DNA from: Sphingobium wenxiniae
Lineage (GTDB): Bacteria > Pseudomonadota > Alphaproteobacteria > Sphingomonadales > Sphingomonadaceae
Length of the DNA stretch: 58,026 bases
Assembly: GCF_007830065.1 (NCBI RefSeq)
Contig: NZ_VLKK01000016.1
Span: forward strand, 1 to 58,026
Direction: 5' to 3'
Positions 36,055 through 45,492 of the stretch are shown piece by piece. The notes under the pieces are model-generated. The model saw only the letters and a list, made by a program, of their open reading frames with translations, was not told the origin of the DNA and ran no database searches. Within the stretch, counting starts at the first letter, position 1, and every line of letters starts with the position of its first letter. The position numbers and the translations under genes are program-made.

Positions 36055-37395
36055 TCACAGGTCCGTGCGCACTTCAAGCTCGGCTCTGATCGCGGCATGG
36101 CGGCTTGAGGTCAGCGGATAGCGGTACATGGCGAGCGTCGCCAGCATCGCAAGGATGACGGGGCCACCGACATATATCAGATAGAGTCCATGAACCGCGG
36201 CGGTGTTGATTACACTACGCTGGGGGTCGAAGCTCATGAGTGACAGAATGACGAAGGCCGCGCCGACGGAGAGGGCTTGTCCCACCTTCCACGTTCCCAT
36301 CAGAAGAGCGTAAAGGAGCGCCGTCCGATTGACCCCTGTCCGAAGCAGTTCATCGTCGCCCACATCGGCCATCATCGCGCGCGGAAACATCACGAAGGCA
36401 GAATAGCTACAGCCGGCCACCGCCGAAGCCAGGAAGGCCATGGCGATCGATCCCGGCGGCGACAGAAGATAGAGTAGCTGGCCGAGCACATAAACGCCGA
36501 TGGACACGCTAAGCGCGCGGTGCTTTCCGAAGCGCTGTGCGACCTTGGTCCAAACAGGAGCCATGACGAACGCCGTGAGCATGTGGGCGATAATCATGAA
36601 TGCGACGGCCGCGCGAGGAAGCTGGAGCGCTCTCGTGAAAAAGAAGATGCTGACTGCCGAGGTCATTCCGCTGGCCAGGCCCAGCAGAAGGTCGGCGCCA
36701 AGCAGGCGCAACACGATGGGGTTGCGAAACAGTTTGAGATATTCGATCAATGAACCATGTTCTGAATGGCCTGCCGCCGATGAACCTCTGAGGCGCATGA
36801 GTGCAAAGCCCGCACACAGGGGCATGAGGCAAATGGTAAGCCAGCCCATGATGTACATTGTCGCATATTGGTCCGATTGACCTCGCTGGATGACCAGCGG
36901 CAGTGACAGGACGAGCAGGATGCCTATGATCGAGCCGCTCTGCACCCAGCCATAGACGCGGGAGCGTTCGTCATACGACGGGGACAACTCGGCGCTCAGA
37001 GACAATTGCGAGAGAGAGATGATTGACCAAGCTGCATAGGCGCCTATCAACCAGGTTAGCAGATGAAGCGGCCCCACGCCCGGCCGGGCGAAAAACAGCA
37101 TCGCGACTGACAGCATGAGGAGGGGCGTCCCAAGCGCAAGCCACGGGCGATAACGCCCCCACCGGCTTTGCGTCCGATCCATGAAACTGCCAAGCACAGG
37201 GTCCAATGCGATGTCGACCAACCGAACGACAGAAAAAATCGTCCCGACCAATGCAAGGTCGAGGCCCAGTGCATTGGTGTAAAATTCAGGCAGATAGACA
37301 ACCAGTGGCGCCGTCAATGTTGCAATCGGCAGACTAACCGAGGCGATGGCCGCCAAGGTCAGGCGATCGACTTTTCTGTGTGCGCTGTTCGACAA
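36055..37395 (-). CDS. GPH-family (MFS_2) sodium/proton-coupled transporter
   Basis: A 446-residue membrane protein with 12 predicted helices and the GPH signature RLVDIALDPVLGSFMDRTQS followed by RWGRYRPWLALGTP. These transporters import sugars, glycosides or related organic solutes with a cation. The start is TTG 37395 with AGAGGA about eight bases upstream; no early in-frame ATG exists. In this island the substrate is more likely an organic acid or conjugate than a sugar, though that is inference. Single-gene unit. Confidence 0.85.
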   Translation of the reverse strand: MSNSAHRKVDRLTLAAIASVSLPIATLTAPLVVYLPEFYTNALGLDLALVGTIFSVVRLVDIALDPVLGSFMDRTQSRWGRYRPWLALGTPLLMLSVAMLFFARPGVGPLHLLTWLIGAYAAWSIISLSQLSLSAELSPSYDERSRVYGWVQSGSIIGILLVLSLPLVIQRGQSDQYATMYIMGWLTICLMPLCAGFALMRLRGSSAAGHSEHGSLIEYLKLFRNPIVLRLLGADLLLGLASGMTSAVSIFFFTRALQLPRAAVAFMIIAHMLTAFVMAPVWTKVAQRFGKHRALSVSIGVYVLGQLLYLLSPPGSIAMAFLASAVAGCSYSAFVMFPRAMMADVGDDELLRTGVNRTALLYALLMGTWKVGQALSVGAAFVILSLMSFDPQRSVINTAAVHGLYLIYVGGPVILAMLATLAMYRYPLTSSRHAAIRAELEVRTDL

Positions 37396-37749
37396 TTTTG
37401 GTTCCTCTCTGGATACAAGCTGACCAGAATCCGGCGCTTATAATTCGGGCCGTCGGATTACGCGGCAGTCCGAAGCGGTTATATTTTTCCCTGGTCGGCA
37501 ACTGGGATCAGCCCGCAACCAATCGACGAACGCATTGAATGCGTTCCGCTACGCCTGAGCTAGCGACGACGCCTAAACCATCTGATTATCAATCATTCAG
37601 CTTAAATTCTCCCCCCAAATCATTGTTTGATCTCCTGCATAAAATTCATGGCTCCAGCCTTTCAAGCGGATATCCATCACATAAGTGCCAGAAATTTCCT
37701 GATTGCATTGTCACGTGACAAGATCGGACACTGGCGCTATCCCCAATCT

Positions 37750-37766
37750 CTAAGAGAAATTATTAG
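37750..37766. promoter_or_regulatory. Candidate operator resembling the 33760 palindrome
   Basis: CTAAGAGAAATTATTAG, an imperfect palindrome similar (about 13 of 17) to the reverse complement of 33759-33775. It lies 25 bp before the small frame at 37791 and 251 bp before the crotonase at 38017. Confidence 0.35.
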
Positions 37767-37790
37767 ATCGTCTTTTTGAGAGGAAAGCGC

Positions 37791-37880
37791 ATGGTTGGCA
37801 AGCGGTTTAAGCCAGATATCCTTCAGTTCGTCCGTTCGCCTCGCTATCATTCATCTTGGCCGGCCGTCTTTACCAAGTAG
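37791..37880 (+). CDS. Possible small leader peptide
   Basis: A 29-residue frame (MVGKRFKPDILQFVRSPRYH, then SSWPAVFTK) starting at ATG 37791, with GAGAGGAAA about five bases upstream, and ending at TAG 37880. It precedes the crotonase-ligase operon by 136 bp. It is basic and aromatic. No family recognised; it may be a leader peptide, the start of a decayed gene or chance. Confidence 0.3.
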   Translation: MVGKRFKPDILQFVRSPRYHSSWPAVFTK

Positions 37881-38016
37881 CCGGCACGTGCTGCGTCCAT
37901 GCGCAGGTTCGCGGCAGGCGGTGCGGAGTGCTTTACATTGAAGAAGGGCCTCGATGACCCGCGATGGCATTGCTGTTCTGGTCATGTGAAGAGGGTTTCG
38001 GAAAGGTCGGAAGTTT

Positions 38017-38817
38017 ATGGATTATACCGGATACAAACACATATTGGTCGCGGTCGAGAAGCATGTTGCGACGGTCACGCTCAACCGCCCGGAAGTACGC
38101 AACGCAGCGACATTGGAAGTCCATACCGAATTGGAGGACATCTGGCTCAAGATCGCGCGGGATGATGAAGTGCGCGCCGTTGTCCTCACTGGAGCGGGCG
38201 TCGCCTTCTCGGCTGGAGGCGACATCAACGCGATGCACCAGCGCCTTCAGGTCGAGGGCGCCAATCTTGCCCATTCGATGCGCGCAGCAGGGCACACGCG
38301 CCGCCTATGGGAATCGATGCTGGCGGTCGAGCAGCCCATCATCGCTGCGATCAACGGGGACGCGCTTGGCCTTGGATGCAACATCGCTGTCTTTTCCGAC
38401 ATCACGGTCATCGCCGAGGATGCGAAGATTGGTGACACGCATACGCGGATGGGCTTGGTTGCCGGAGACGGCGGCGCAGTGATGTTCCCGATCCTGCTTG
38501 GTTTCATGAAGGCGAAAGAGTTTTTGATGCGCGGCTTGATCGTCAGGGGCGCTGAAGCTGCGCGCATGGGCCTGTGCAGTTACGCTTTTCCCAAGGACCA
38601 GGTTCTGGCCGAGGCACGCAAGATTGCCGACGAACTGGCGGCGTTGCCCCCCTATGCGGTGCGCTGGACAAAGCTCGCTGCGCAGAAAACGGTGAAGGAC
38701 CATTTCAACGCCACCTTCGACGTGTCGATCGCTTATGAGATGCTCGGTATGCAGGACAAGCCCTTCTCCGAGGCGGTCCACGCCTTTATCGAGAAGCGCA
38801 AGCCGAACTTCGAATAA
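38017..38817 (+). CDS. Crotonase-superfamily protein, GDTHTRMGL subgroup
   Basis: A 266-residue crotonase. The two hydratase glutamates are replaced: Asn122 (GLGCNIAV) for Glu144 and His142 (IGDTHTRMGL) for Glu164; Asp151 follows in AGDGG. The paralogue at 54255-55040 shares the His and GD(T/P)HTRMGL motif, so the two form their own subgroup in the island. Chemistry is probably not simple hydration; isomerisation, hydrolysis or retro-Claisen are options. First gene of a four-gene operon; the ligase follows after 14 bp. Confidence 0.85.
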   Translation: MDYTGYKHILVAVEKHVATVTLNRPEVRNAATLEVHTELEDIWLKIARDDEVRAVVLTGAGVAFSAGGDINAMHQRLQVEGANLAHSMRAAGHTRRLWESMLAVEQPIIAAINGDALGLGCNIAVFSDITVIAEDAKIGDTHTRMGLVAGDGGAVMFPILLGFMKAKEFLMRGLIVRGAEAARMGLCSYAFPKDQVLAEARKIADELAALPPYAVRWTKLAAQKTVKDHFNATFDVSIAYEMLGMQDKPFSEAVHAFIEKRKPNFE

Positions 38818-38831
38818 GACTGGCGCACGTC

Positions 38832-40385
38832 ATGACCGATAGCTGGTTCGGAGAAATCATCCATCGTAATGCGCGGCAGAATGCCGACGGTCTGGCCTTT
38901 GTCGAAGGTGGCAGAGGCCTGACCCATGCCGCCTATCTGGCGCGTGCCGAGGCACTGGCGGCTGCGTTGCGCGCGCGCGGCATCGCCCGAATGGACCGGG
39001 TGGCGCTGCTATCCATGAACCGCATCGAATATATGGAGGTATGCGGTGCGTGCGAGTTGACCGGTTTCATCGCCGCGACCGTGAATTTCCGTTTGTCTGC
39101 GCATGAACTTCGCGTCCAGTTGCGCGATTGCGCCCCGGCGGCGATATTCTTCGAGAGCAGCTATACCTCGCTTATCGAGGAGATCCGGGCCGATCTTCCG
39201 TCGATCGGCACATGGATTTGCTTCGACGACGGGCCGGACTGGGCGGAGCCATATGAGGAGGTGATGTCGGCCGCCGCCGGTCAAGTGCCCGATGTCGCCT
39301 CGACCATCGAGGACATCGCCTACCTGGTCTATACCAGCGGCAGCACAGGCCGTCCCAAAGGCTGTATTCTGGGTTCGCGCGAATTGACCCGCAAGGCGGA
39401 GCAACATGCCAGCGATCTCGGTATCACAAGCGACGATCGGCTGCTGATTGTGATGCCGCTCTTTCATGTCGGCGCGCGGGGCGTAAGCAGCGCCGGGCAA
39501 TGGCGCGGTGCTGCCGTGCATATCCAGCGCTCCTTCGATCCCGCCGTCTTCATCCGCACAGTGGAAGCGGAACGCATCAGCATCGCCCATCTGGCCCCGA
39601 CGATGGTGCAGATGGTGGTCGAGCATCCCCTGGCCGCGACCGCCGATTTTTCGAGCTTGCGCGCGATCCTCTATTCGGCGGCGGCCATGCCTGGCGAGGT
39701 CCTGCGCAAGGCGCTTGAACTGTTTGGTCCGGTTTTTCACCAGGCTTATGGCCAGACCGAGGGCATCGTGTCGTGCCTGCCGCGCCACCATCACAAACCC
39801 AACGGTTCGGAGCAGGAAAAGGCGCGTCTGCTATCGGTCGGGCAGCCCTATCCCGGAGTCGAGGTGATGCTCGTCGATGACGCCGGCCGCGATGTGACGC
39901 ATGGCGGCACGGGCGAGATCGTCTATCGCGGCGGCGCGATGTTCCGGGGCTACTGGAACGACAGCGTGGCAACATTGGCGGCATGGCGCGACGGCTGGCT
40001 GCATTCCGGCGATATCGGGCGCTTCGACGCCGATGGCTTTCTCTATATCGTCGATCGCAAAAAGGACATGATCGTTACGGGCGGCGAAAATGTCGCCTCG
40101 CGGGAGGTGGAAGATGCGTTACTCAGGCATCCGCAGGTGGCGGAGGCTGCGGTGATCGGCGTGCCCCATTCCAAGTGGGGCGAAACAGTCCACGCGGTCG
40201 TTGTTCTTCGCGATGGGGCCACGCTCGGCGAGACGGAAATCATCGAGCATTGCCGCCTCTTTCTAGCCTCCTTCAAGAAGCCGACAGGGGTGAGCTTTGT
40301 CGAAGCTTTGCCCAAGCTCGCCAATGGAAAGGTTGACAAGCTGTCGCTTCGCCAGCGCTGGTCGGCGGAAGGATCGATGGCATGA
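38832..40385 (+). CDS. Acyl-CoA ligase (AMP-binding, ANL superfamily)
   Basis: A 517-residue ATP-dependent acyl-CoA synthetase with P-loop YTSGSTGRPKG (167-177), the GWLHSGDIGRFDADG hinge region and catalytic Lys500 (NGKVDK). It activates a carboxylic acid to its CoA ester through an acyl-adenylate. It resembles crotonobetaine/carnitine or FadD3-like ligases by length and layout. It overlaps the next gene (SDR-fold) by four bases. The island has a second ligase at 43840-45441, so two different acids or side chains may be activated. Confidence 0.9.
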   Translation: MTDSWFGEIIHRNARQNADGLAFVEGGRGLTHAAYLARAEALAAALRARGIARMDRVALLSMNRIEYMEVCGACELTGFIAATVNFRLSAHELRVQLRDCAPAAIFFESSYTSLIEEIRADLPSIGTWICFDDGPDWAEPYEEVMSAAAGQVPDVASTIEDIAYLVYTSGSTGRPKGCILGSRELTRKAEQHASDLGITSDDRLLIVMPLFHVGARGVSSAGQWRGAAVHIQRSFDPAVFIRTVEAERISIAHLAPTMVQMVVEHPLAATADFSSLRAILYSAAAMPGEVLRKALELFGPVFHQAYGQTEGIVSCLPRHHHKPNGSEQEKARLLSVGQPYPGVEVMLVDDAGRDVTHGGTGEIVYRGGAMFRGYWNDSVATLAAWRDGWLHSGDIGRFDADGFLYIVDRKKDMIVTGGENVASREVEDALLRHPQVAEAAVIGVPHSKWGETVHAVVVLRDGATLGETEIIEHCRLFLASFKKPTGVSFVEALPKLANGKVDKLSLRQRWSAEGSMA

Positions 40386-41077
40386 AGCTACTCGTGATTG
40401 GCGCGGCGGGCGATGTCGGGCAGGGGCTTGTCTATGCGGCGGTCGAGCGCGGCTGGAGCGTCGCGGCCGCTGGACGTGACGCCGACAGGCTGAAGCGGAT
40501 CATCGCCGCGCATCCTGCCGGGCAAGTGCGCCCGGTTATTGGAAGCGTCGCGGACCCGGCCGCCGCCGCCGCTTTGCTGGATGCAGGCAGAACTGAGTTG
40601 GGCGGCCTTGATGCGGTGATCGTGTCGGTTAATGCGCCCAATGATGTGCGGCCTTTGTCGGATTGGACGCCCGATGGTCTGCTTGGCATGTTCGCCGGTA
40701 ATGTCATCACTCATTTTAATGCGCTGACCGCCGCGCTTGACGTGCTGAACCCCCAAGGAGTGTTTCTGGGGATCGGCGGCGGGACTGCCGATTTCGTGCG
40801 CGCAGGAAGCGTGCATATCTCGATGGGGCAGGCTGCGCTGCGGATGATGTATCGTGGAATGGCGAAGGAACAACCCAGCCGGATCGTGCGCGAATTGCAA
40901 ATTGTTGCTATGGTCGATGGTGAGAGCACCCGGCACAAGGCGGACGACACCTGGCTGAAAGCCGAAGAGATTGGCCGCCACGCCTGTGCGATTATTGAAC
41001 GGCCTGCCGAATTTTCTGGCCCGATTGTGGTTTTGCGCCGTCAAGATCCGATCGGCACGCCGCCGGCCAAAATCTGA
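40382..41077 (+). CDS. SDR-fold protein lacking the catalytic Tyr-Lys pair (paralogue)
   Basis: A 231-residue Rossmann-fold protein, paralogue of the one at 16842-17558 (shared VGQG, VNAPN, IGGGTADF and RMMYRG segments). The SDR Tyr/Lys positions are Ile146 and Gln150. It overlaps the ligase gene by four bases (ATGA) and is followed 22 bp later by the PimC-like dehydrogenase. Both paralogues sit directly beside crotonase-containing operons, which suggests a conserved role in the same pathway type. No catalytic assignment is justified. Confidence 0.76.
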   Translation: MKLLVIGAAGDVGQGLVYAAVERGWSVAAAGRDADRLKRIIAAHPAGQVRPVIGSVADPAAAAALLDAGRTELGGLDAVIVSVNAPNDVRPLSDWTPDGLLGMFAGNVITHFNALTAALDVLNPQGVFLGIGGGTADFVRAGSVHISMGQAALRMMYRGMAKEQPSRIVRELQIVAMVDGESTRHKADDTWLKAEEIGRHACAIIERPAEFSGPIVVLRRQDPIGTPPAKI

Positions 41078-41099
41078 ATTTCCTGACAGAGAGACCATA

Positions 41100-42293
41100 A
41101 TGGATTTTGAATTCGACCCAAGGGACGATGCGTTTCGGCAGGAAGTGCGGGCGTTCGTGCGCGACAACCTGCCTGCCGATATCGCCCGCCGCGGCCTCAC
41201 CAACTATCATACCGACAAGGCGGACACACGCGCCTGGACTGCGATCCTGCACGGCCGGGGCTGGTCCGCGCCAAGCTGGCCGGTGCAATTTGGGGGTACG
41301 GGGTGGACGCTCATGCAGCAGTTCATCTTCGATCAGGAATGTTTCGCCGCCGGTGCCCCGTTGTTGGAAACGGGCGGACTCAAGATGATCGGGCCGGTTA
41401 TCTATACGTTCGGAAGCAAGGAACAGCATGAGCGGTTCAATGTGCCCTTCCTGCGCGGCGAGATTAGCTGGGGTCAGGGTTTTTCCGAGCCGAATGCAGG
41501 CTCGGACCTAGCAGGGCTCACCACTGCGGCAGTCCGGGACGGCGATCATTATGTCGTCAACGGGCGCAAGCTTTGGACCAGCGGCGCCCAATGGGCGAAT
41601 TGGCTATTCTGCCTGGTCAAAACGGACCCCAAAGAACGTCAGCGCGGCATTTCGATGATTCTCATCAAGGCCGATGCGCCGGGCGTCACCATTCGCCCCA
41701 TCATCGATCTTGGCGAGGGGCATCACCTCAACGAAATGTTCTTCGATAATGTGCGTGTGCCTGCCGAAAATCTCGTGGGGGAGGAGGGGAAGGGCTGGAC
41801 CTACGCCAAGTTCCTGTTGGAGAATGAGCGCGCGTTCAGCGCCGAAGTGCCGCGCAACAAACGCAACCTCGCGCTCCTTCGCCGCATTGCCGCGGATCGA
41901 AAGTATCGGGGACGCCCGTTCGCCGAAGATCCGGCATTCGCCGCCCGGATAGAGCAGTTGCAGTCAGATCTCGATTCTCTCGAATGGATGACGCTGCGTG
42001 CCCTCACCGCTAAATCAAGCGGCGATCTCAGCCTGCCGGTCGGGTCGATCCTGAAGGTGCGCGGCACCGAGCTGCAGCAAAAGATCGGAGAGATGCAGGT
42101 CGAGGCTTTAGGGGACTATGGCGCCATCGTCTATCCTCATGACAAGCATGTGAACGGCGCCGATGATGCACTCGGACCCGATTATGCGCCCGGAGTGCTG
42201 GCGGATTTCTTATATCGCCGTGCTGTCACCATTTACGGCGGTTCAAACGAGATACAGCGGACCATCCTGGCGAAGCAGTATTTGGGCCTCTGA
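41100..42293 (+). CDS. Acyl-CoA dehydrogenase, PimC-like (large-subunit type)
   Basis: A 397-residue acyl-CoA dehydrogenase resembling pimeloyl-CoA dehydrogenase large subunits: GWSAPSWPVQFGGTGWTLMQ, GQGFSEPNAGSDLAGL and GEGHHLNEMFFDNVRVPAEN. The usual catalytic Glu is absent (IYGGSNEIQ); Glu243 in LLENERA is at the helix-G position used by isovaleryl-CoA dehydrogenase and may be the base. ATG 41100 starts right after an AGAGAGACC leader. Last gene of the four-gene operon. A natural partner is the PimD-like protein at 33901. Confidence 0.86.
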   Translation: MDFEFDPRDDAFRQEVRAFVRDNLPADIARRGLTNYHTDKADTRAWTAILHGRGWSAPSWPVQFGGTGWTLMQQFIFDQECFAAGAPLLETGGLKMIGPVIYTFGSKEQHERFNVPFLRGEISWGQGFSEPNAGSDLAGLTTAAVRDGDHYVVNGRKLWTSGAQWANWLFCLVKTDPKERQRGISMILIKADAPGVTIRPIIDLGEGHHLNEMFFDNVRVPAENLVGEEGKGWTYAKFLLENERAFSAEVPRNKRNLALLRRIAADRKYRGRPFAEDPAFAARIEQLQSDLDSLEWMTLRALTAKSSGDLSLPVGSILKVRGTELQQKIGEMQVEALGDYGAIVYPHDKHVNGADDALGPDYAPGVLADFLYRRAVTIYGGSNEIQRTILAKQYLGL

Positions 42294-42477
42294 TTGTCTG
42301 CACACATTGCAGTGATGGGGATCTTCGCCGACAGCATCATGATCGGCGCCCCTTTGCGCCGCGTGGATAGTGACTGACCTGACCCGGCTCGGATCAGCGT
42401 GTCAAATTCTCCCTTGTCCAAAAAGGGGGCGTCCACACATACACATGCCTAGAGTCATCGGTCCGGGCATGACTGGG

Positions 42478-43815
42478 TCAGGCCTCCGGCTTAAGGCCGC
42501 CTTGAATCGCTTCGCGCATGATCCCCCTCATGTCGCGCCCGGCCATCAAAAGCATGAGTGCGCCGAGCGGAGCAAAGCTGATAAAAGTCGCGGCGAGCGA
42601 AGCCCCCACCCGCATTTCATCCTTGAACACATAGTCGGTGAAAAAGGCGACAGCGACCGGCCCTAGGCCAAGGCCGATAAGATTGAAAACGAGCAGATAG
42701 GCCGCCGACACGCGGCCCCGCAGGTCTGGCAGCGTCGCGATCTGCAGCGCCGCTGCGGCGGTCCCGGTGAAGGCGCCCAGCATATATTGCAGGAAGATGA
42801 GGACGATGACGGCAGGCATGTAGGAGAGCTGCATCGCTAAGGTGACGAGGGCCGTCATGACCAACAGGCATATCGCAAAGATGCGAAAGTGCGCATCGTG
42901 ACGGCCCTTGCGAAACCAGCGGTCGGCGAACAAGCCGAGAATCATGCCGCCAGGTACGCCGGCAAACTGGACGAGGCCGGCCGCATAGGCCGCGGACCCG
43001 GTATCCCAACCGTGGACACGAATGAGGAAGGTGGGAAACCAGGCGCCCATCGCATAGCCGCATAGTGAAACCGTGCCGAAGCCGATAAAGTGCCCCGAAT
43101 AGAGTTTCCAGCGACGAAACAGCGGCGTGAGGGATTGGGGTGAGGTGGTGTTCAACTTCGAACAGCTTTTCCGGGTGCGACGATCAGGCACCAGGAAAAC
43201 CAGCGGCGCCAGCAGAAAACCGGGCAGTCCGGTCAGCAGAAGCACCGCCTGCCAACTGGCGATCGTGCCTAGTATAGGTACGGTAATGAAGCCGGAGGGC
43301 ATAGCTGCGATCAATATGCCGCCGAGGAACAGCGACAGTGCGGCACCGCCAGCGGATCCTGCTCCCATTACGGACATGGGGAAGGCAAGCCGCTCACGCG
43401 GGAAAAGGTCGGAGAGAAGGGAATAGGCTGCCGGCGCCAGCGCCGCCTCTCCTGCACCTACGGCGATCCGGCCAATCAGAAGATGCCAGAAACGGCTCGC
43501 GAGGCCCGAGAGACTGGCAGCCGCCGCCCAGATCATCACACCGGCAAAGATGACATGCCGTCGCGAAACCCGGTCCACCAACCACCCGATGGGAAGACCG
43601 AACAGAGCGTAGAACAGCGCAAAGCTTGGTCCTTGCAACAGGCTCATCTGAAAATCGGTAATCCCCAGCGATGCCTTGATCGGACCTACCAGCAAATTGA
43701 GGATTTGCCGGTCGAGAAAGGATAGAACGTATAGCAGGAAGAAGATGAGGACCGCCATCCAACCAATGCGCGCGGCCGGATAAGCGGGCGTCGTCGCTTC
43801 CGATTGGCTCGCCAT
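42478..43815 (-). CDS. MFS transporter, Spinster-like
   Basis: A 445-residue major-facilitator protein with about 12 membrane helices and N-terminal FLLYVLSFLDRQILNLLVGP, typical of the Spns-like sphingomonad MFS group found in aromatic and terpenoid catabolic clusters. The motif-A loop GLPIGWLVDRVSRR is present near residue 74. It is the last gene of the eight-gene minus-strand operon, 24 bp after the ligase. Likely imports the substrate or exports an intermediate. Confidence 0.86.
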   Translation of the reverse strand: MASQSEATTPAYPAARIGWMAVLIFFLLYVLSFLDRQILNLLVGPIKASLGITDFQMSLLQGPSFALFYALFGLPIGWLVDRVSRRHVIFAGVMIWAAAASLSGLASRFWHLLIGRIAVGAGEAALAPAAYSLLSDLFPRERLAFPMSVMGAGSAGGAALSLFLGGILIAAMPSGFITVPILGTIASWQAVLLLTGLPGFLLAPLVFLVPDRRTRKSCSKLNTTSPQSLTPLFRRWKLYSGHFIGFGTVSLCGYAMGAWFPTFLIRVHGWDTGSAAYAAGLVQFAGVPGGMILGLFADRWFRKGRHDAHFRIFAICLLVMTALVTLAMQLSYMPAVIVLIFLQYMLGAFTGTAAAALQIATLPDLRGRVSAAYLLVFNLIGLGLGPVAVAFFTDYVFKDEMRVGASLAATFISFAPLGALMLLMAGRDMRGIMREAIQGGLKPEA

Positions 43816-43839
43816 TTTTTCTCAATCTCCCAGAAAATC

Positions 43840-45441
43840 TTATGGCTTGCGCTGTCGATCGACCGCCAGCCGGCTTCCGGCTTCGGGCGGACCTGCATGA
43901 CGTTTGCGTAGTTCGACCTTGTTAATCTTGCCAGTCGGCAGTCGTGGCAATTCCGTCACCGCCCGGATCGCCTTGGGCACTTTGTAACCGGCAATATGCT
44001 GACGACAGAGAGCTGTCAGGGCGGCGGCGTCGAAAGCCGCGCCCGGTCGCAAGACGATCAAAGCCAGTACCGCTTCGCCCCATTTATCGTCGGGGACGCC
44101 GATCGCGGACGCCTCCAACACATCGGGATGTGCCATCAGGGCATCCTCGACTTCGCGCGAACTGATGTTGAGTCCCCCCGAAATGATCAGGTCTTTTTTG
44201 CGATCGACCAAATGGATGAACCCATCCGGATCGCGCACCACGATATCGCCGGTATGCAACCAACCACCTCTCAGCGTCTGCTCGCTAGCTTGGGCATCGC
44301 GCCAATAGCCTTCCATGACGGTCGGCGAGCGCAGCAGCATTTCGCCTGCCGTTCCGTCGGGAACCGGGTTATCGTCCTCATCGGCGACACGCAGCTCGAC
44401 GCCAGGCGTGGGATGACCGATCGATGTGAGGCGCCGGACCGATTCTTTCTCGCCTGTGGTCTGATGAAATCCCTTGGCCAGAACCAGGCCGTCACCTTCG
44501 GTCTGCCCATACATCTGCACAAAAATCTGGCCGAAGCGCTCGATGCCGCGCCGGAGCAGCGGCAAAGGCATGGGCGCGGCGCCATAAACTGCCGTCTTGA
44601 CACTCCCGAGATCATAATCCGCGCTGCCGGGATATTCGAGAAGCATTTGAATCATGGTGGGCGCCAGATGCAGGATCGTGATCTTCTCCTCAGCGATGGT
44701 CCGCAGCACTTTTTCGGTATCGAAGGCGCGCAACATGTACAATGATCCTGCTTGCCAGTGCGTAGCCATCTGGAATCTTTTGCCACCCGCATGGCAAATT
44801 GGCATCACGAGCAGCCCGCGATCATGGCAATCACTTTGCATCACCGCGCTGATATTATTGGCTGCAAACGCACTCGAACGATGCGATTGGAGGCATCCCT
44901 TGGGTCGGCCGGTGGTACCGCTGGTATAAAGAAGATGCGCAATCTCGCCCGATGCAAATCGGGGTTCCTCCCAGGCGGGATCGCCTTGTTTCACAAGGGT
45001 GCTGTAGTCTTCGGCGTCACCTTCGTTCTCGGCAATGCGCACAAAATGGCGAATCGAACCGAGTGCAGGTTTCAGTTCGTCAACCATGTCGGCAAAGCCG
45101 CTCTGGTAGAATAGTAGCGCCGGCTCAGCGTCCAGGAGGATGCGTCCGATTTCGGGCTGCGCGAGACGGTGATTAAGCGGCACTGCCACAACCCCCGCCA
45201 GCTCAGTCGCCGCGTAGATTTCCGTAAATTCCATGGCATTGTGAGAGAGGATGGCGACCCGATCGCCGGGACCAATGCCGCGTTGCGCCAGGGCTGACCC
45301 GATGCAGCGCGCGCGGCTGAGCAAATCGCGGTGTGAACGCGCTTTCCCCTCGAACAGAACGGCAGGAACGTCGCTGAAGTGGGCGGCATTCCTCCGCAGT
45401 ATGTCGGCCAACGAGCCGAAGTCACCTTTGATGGCGTTCAT
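43840..45441 (-). CDS. Acyl-CoA ligase (AMP-binding, ANL superfamily)
   Basis: A 533-residue acyl-CoA synthetase with YTSGTTGRPKG near residue 172, hinge GGWLHTGDIVVRDPDG and catalytic Lys505 (TGKINK). It is only moderately similar to the ligase at 38832, so the substrates may differ. ATG 45441 has GGAGAGG upstream. It lies 51 bp after the NMO-like gene in the eight-gene operon. Function: ATP-dependent CoA activation of a carboxylic acid. Confidence 0.9.
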   Translation of the reverse strand: MNAIKGDFGSLADILRRNAAHFSDVPAVLFEGKARSHRDLLSRARCIGSALAQRGIGPGDRVAILSHNAMEFTEIYAATELAGVVAVPLNHRLAQPEIGRILLDAEPALLFYQSGFADMVDELKPALGSIRHFVRIAENEGDAEDYSTLVKQGDPAWEEPRFASGEIAHLLYTSGTTGRPKGCLQSHRSSAFAANNISAVMQSDCHDRGLLVMPICHAGGKRFQMATHWQAGSLYMLRAFDTEKVLRTIAEEKITILHLAPTMIQMLLEYPGSADYDLGSVKTAVYGAAPMPLPLLRRGIERFGQIFVQMYGQTEGDGLVLAKGFHQTTGEKESVRRLTSIGHPTPGVELRVADEDDNPVPDGTAGEMLLRSPTVMEGYWRDAQASEQTLRGGWLHTGDIVVRDPDGFIHLVDRKKDLIISGGLNISSREVEDALMAHPDVLEASAIGVPDDKWGEAVLALIVLRPGAAFDAAALTALCRQHIAGYKVPKAIRAVTELPRLPTGKINKVELRKRHAGPPEAGSRLAVDRQRKP

Positions 45442-45492
45442 CGACCTCTCCCATCCGCATCTATTTTTGGTTCCCGGCTTCGATAGAGAATA

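Larger units (their letters stand above)
37396..38016. other. Intergenic region upstream of the crotonase-ligase operon
   Basis: About 620 bp between divergent genes with no large frame. It contains the candidate operator at 37750-37766 and a 29-codon frame at 37791-37880 with a good ribosome site. The rest shows nothing I can name. Confidence 0.4.
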
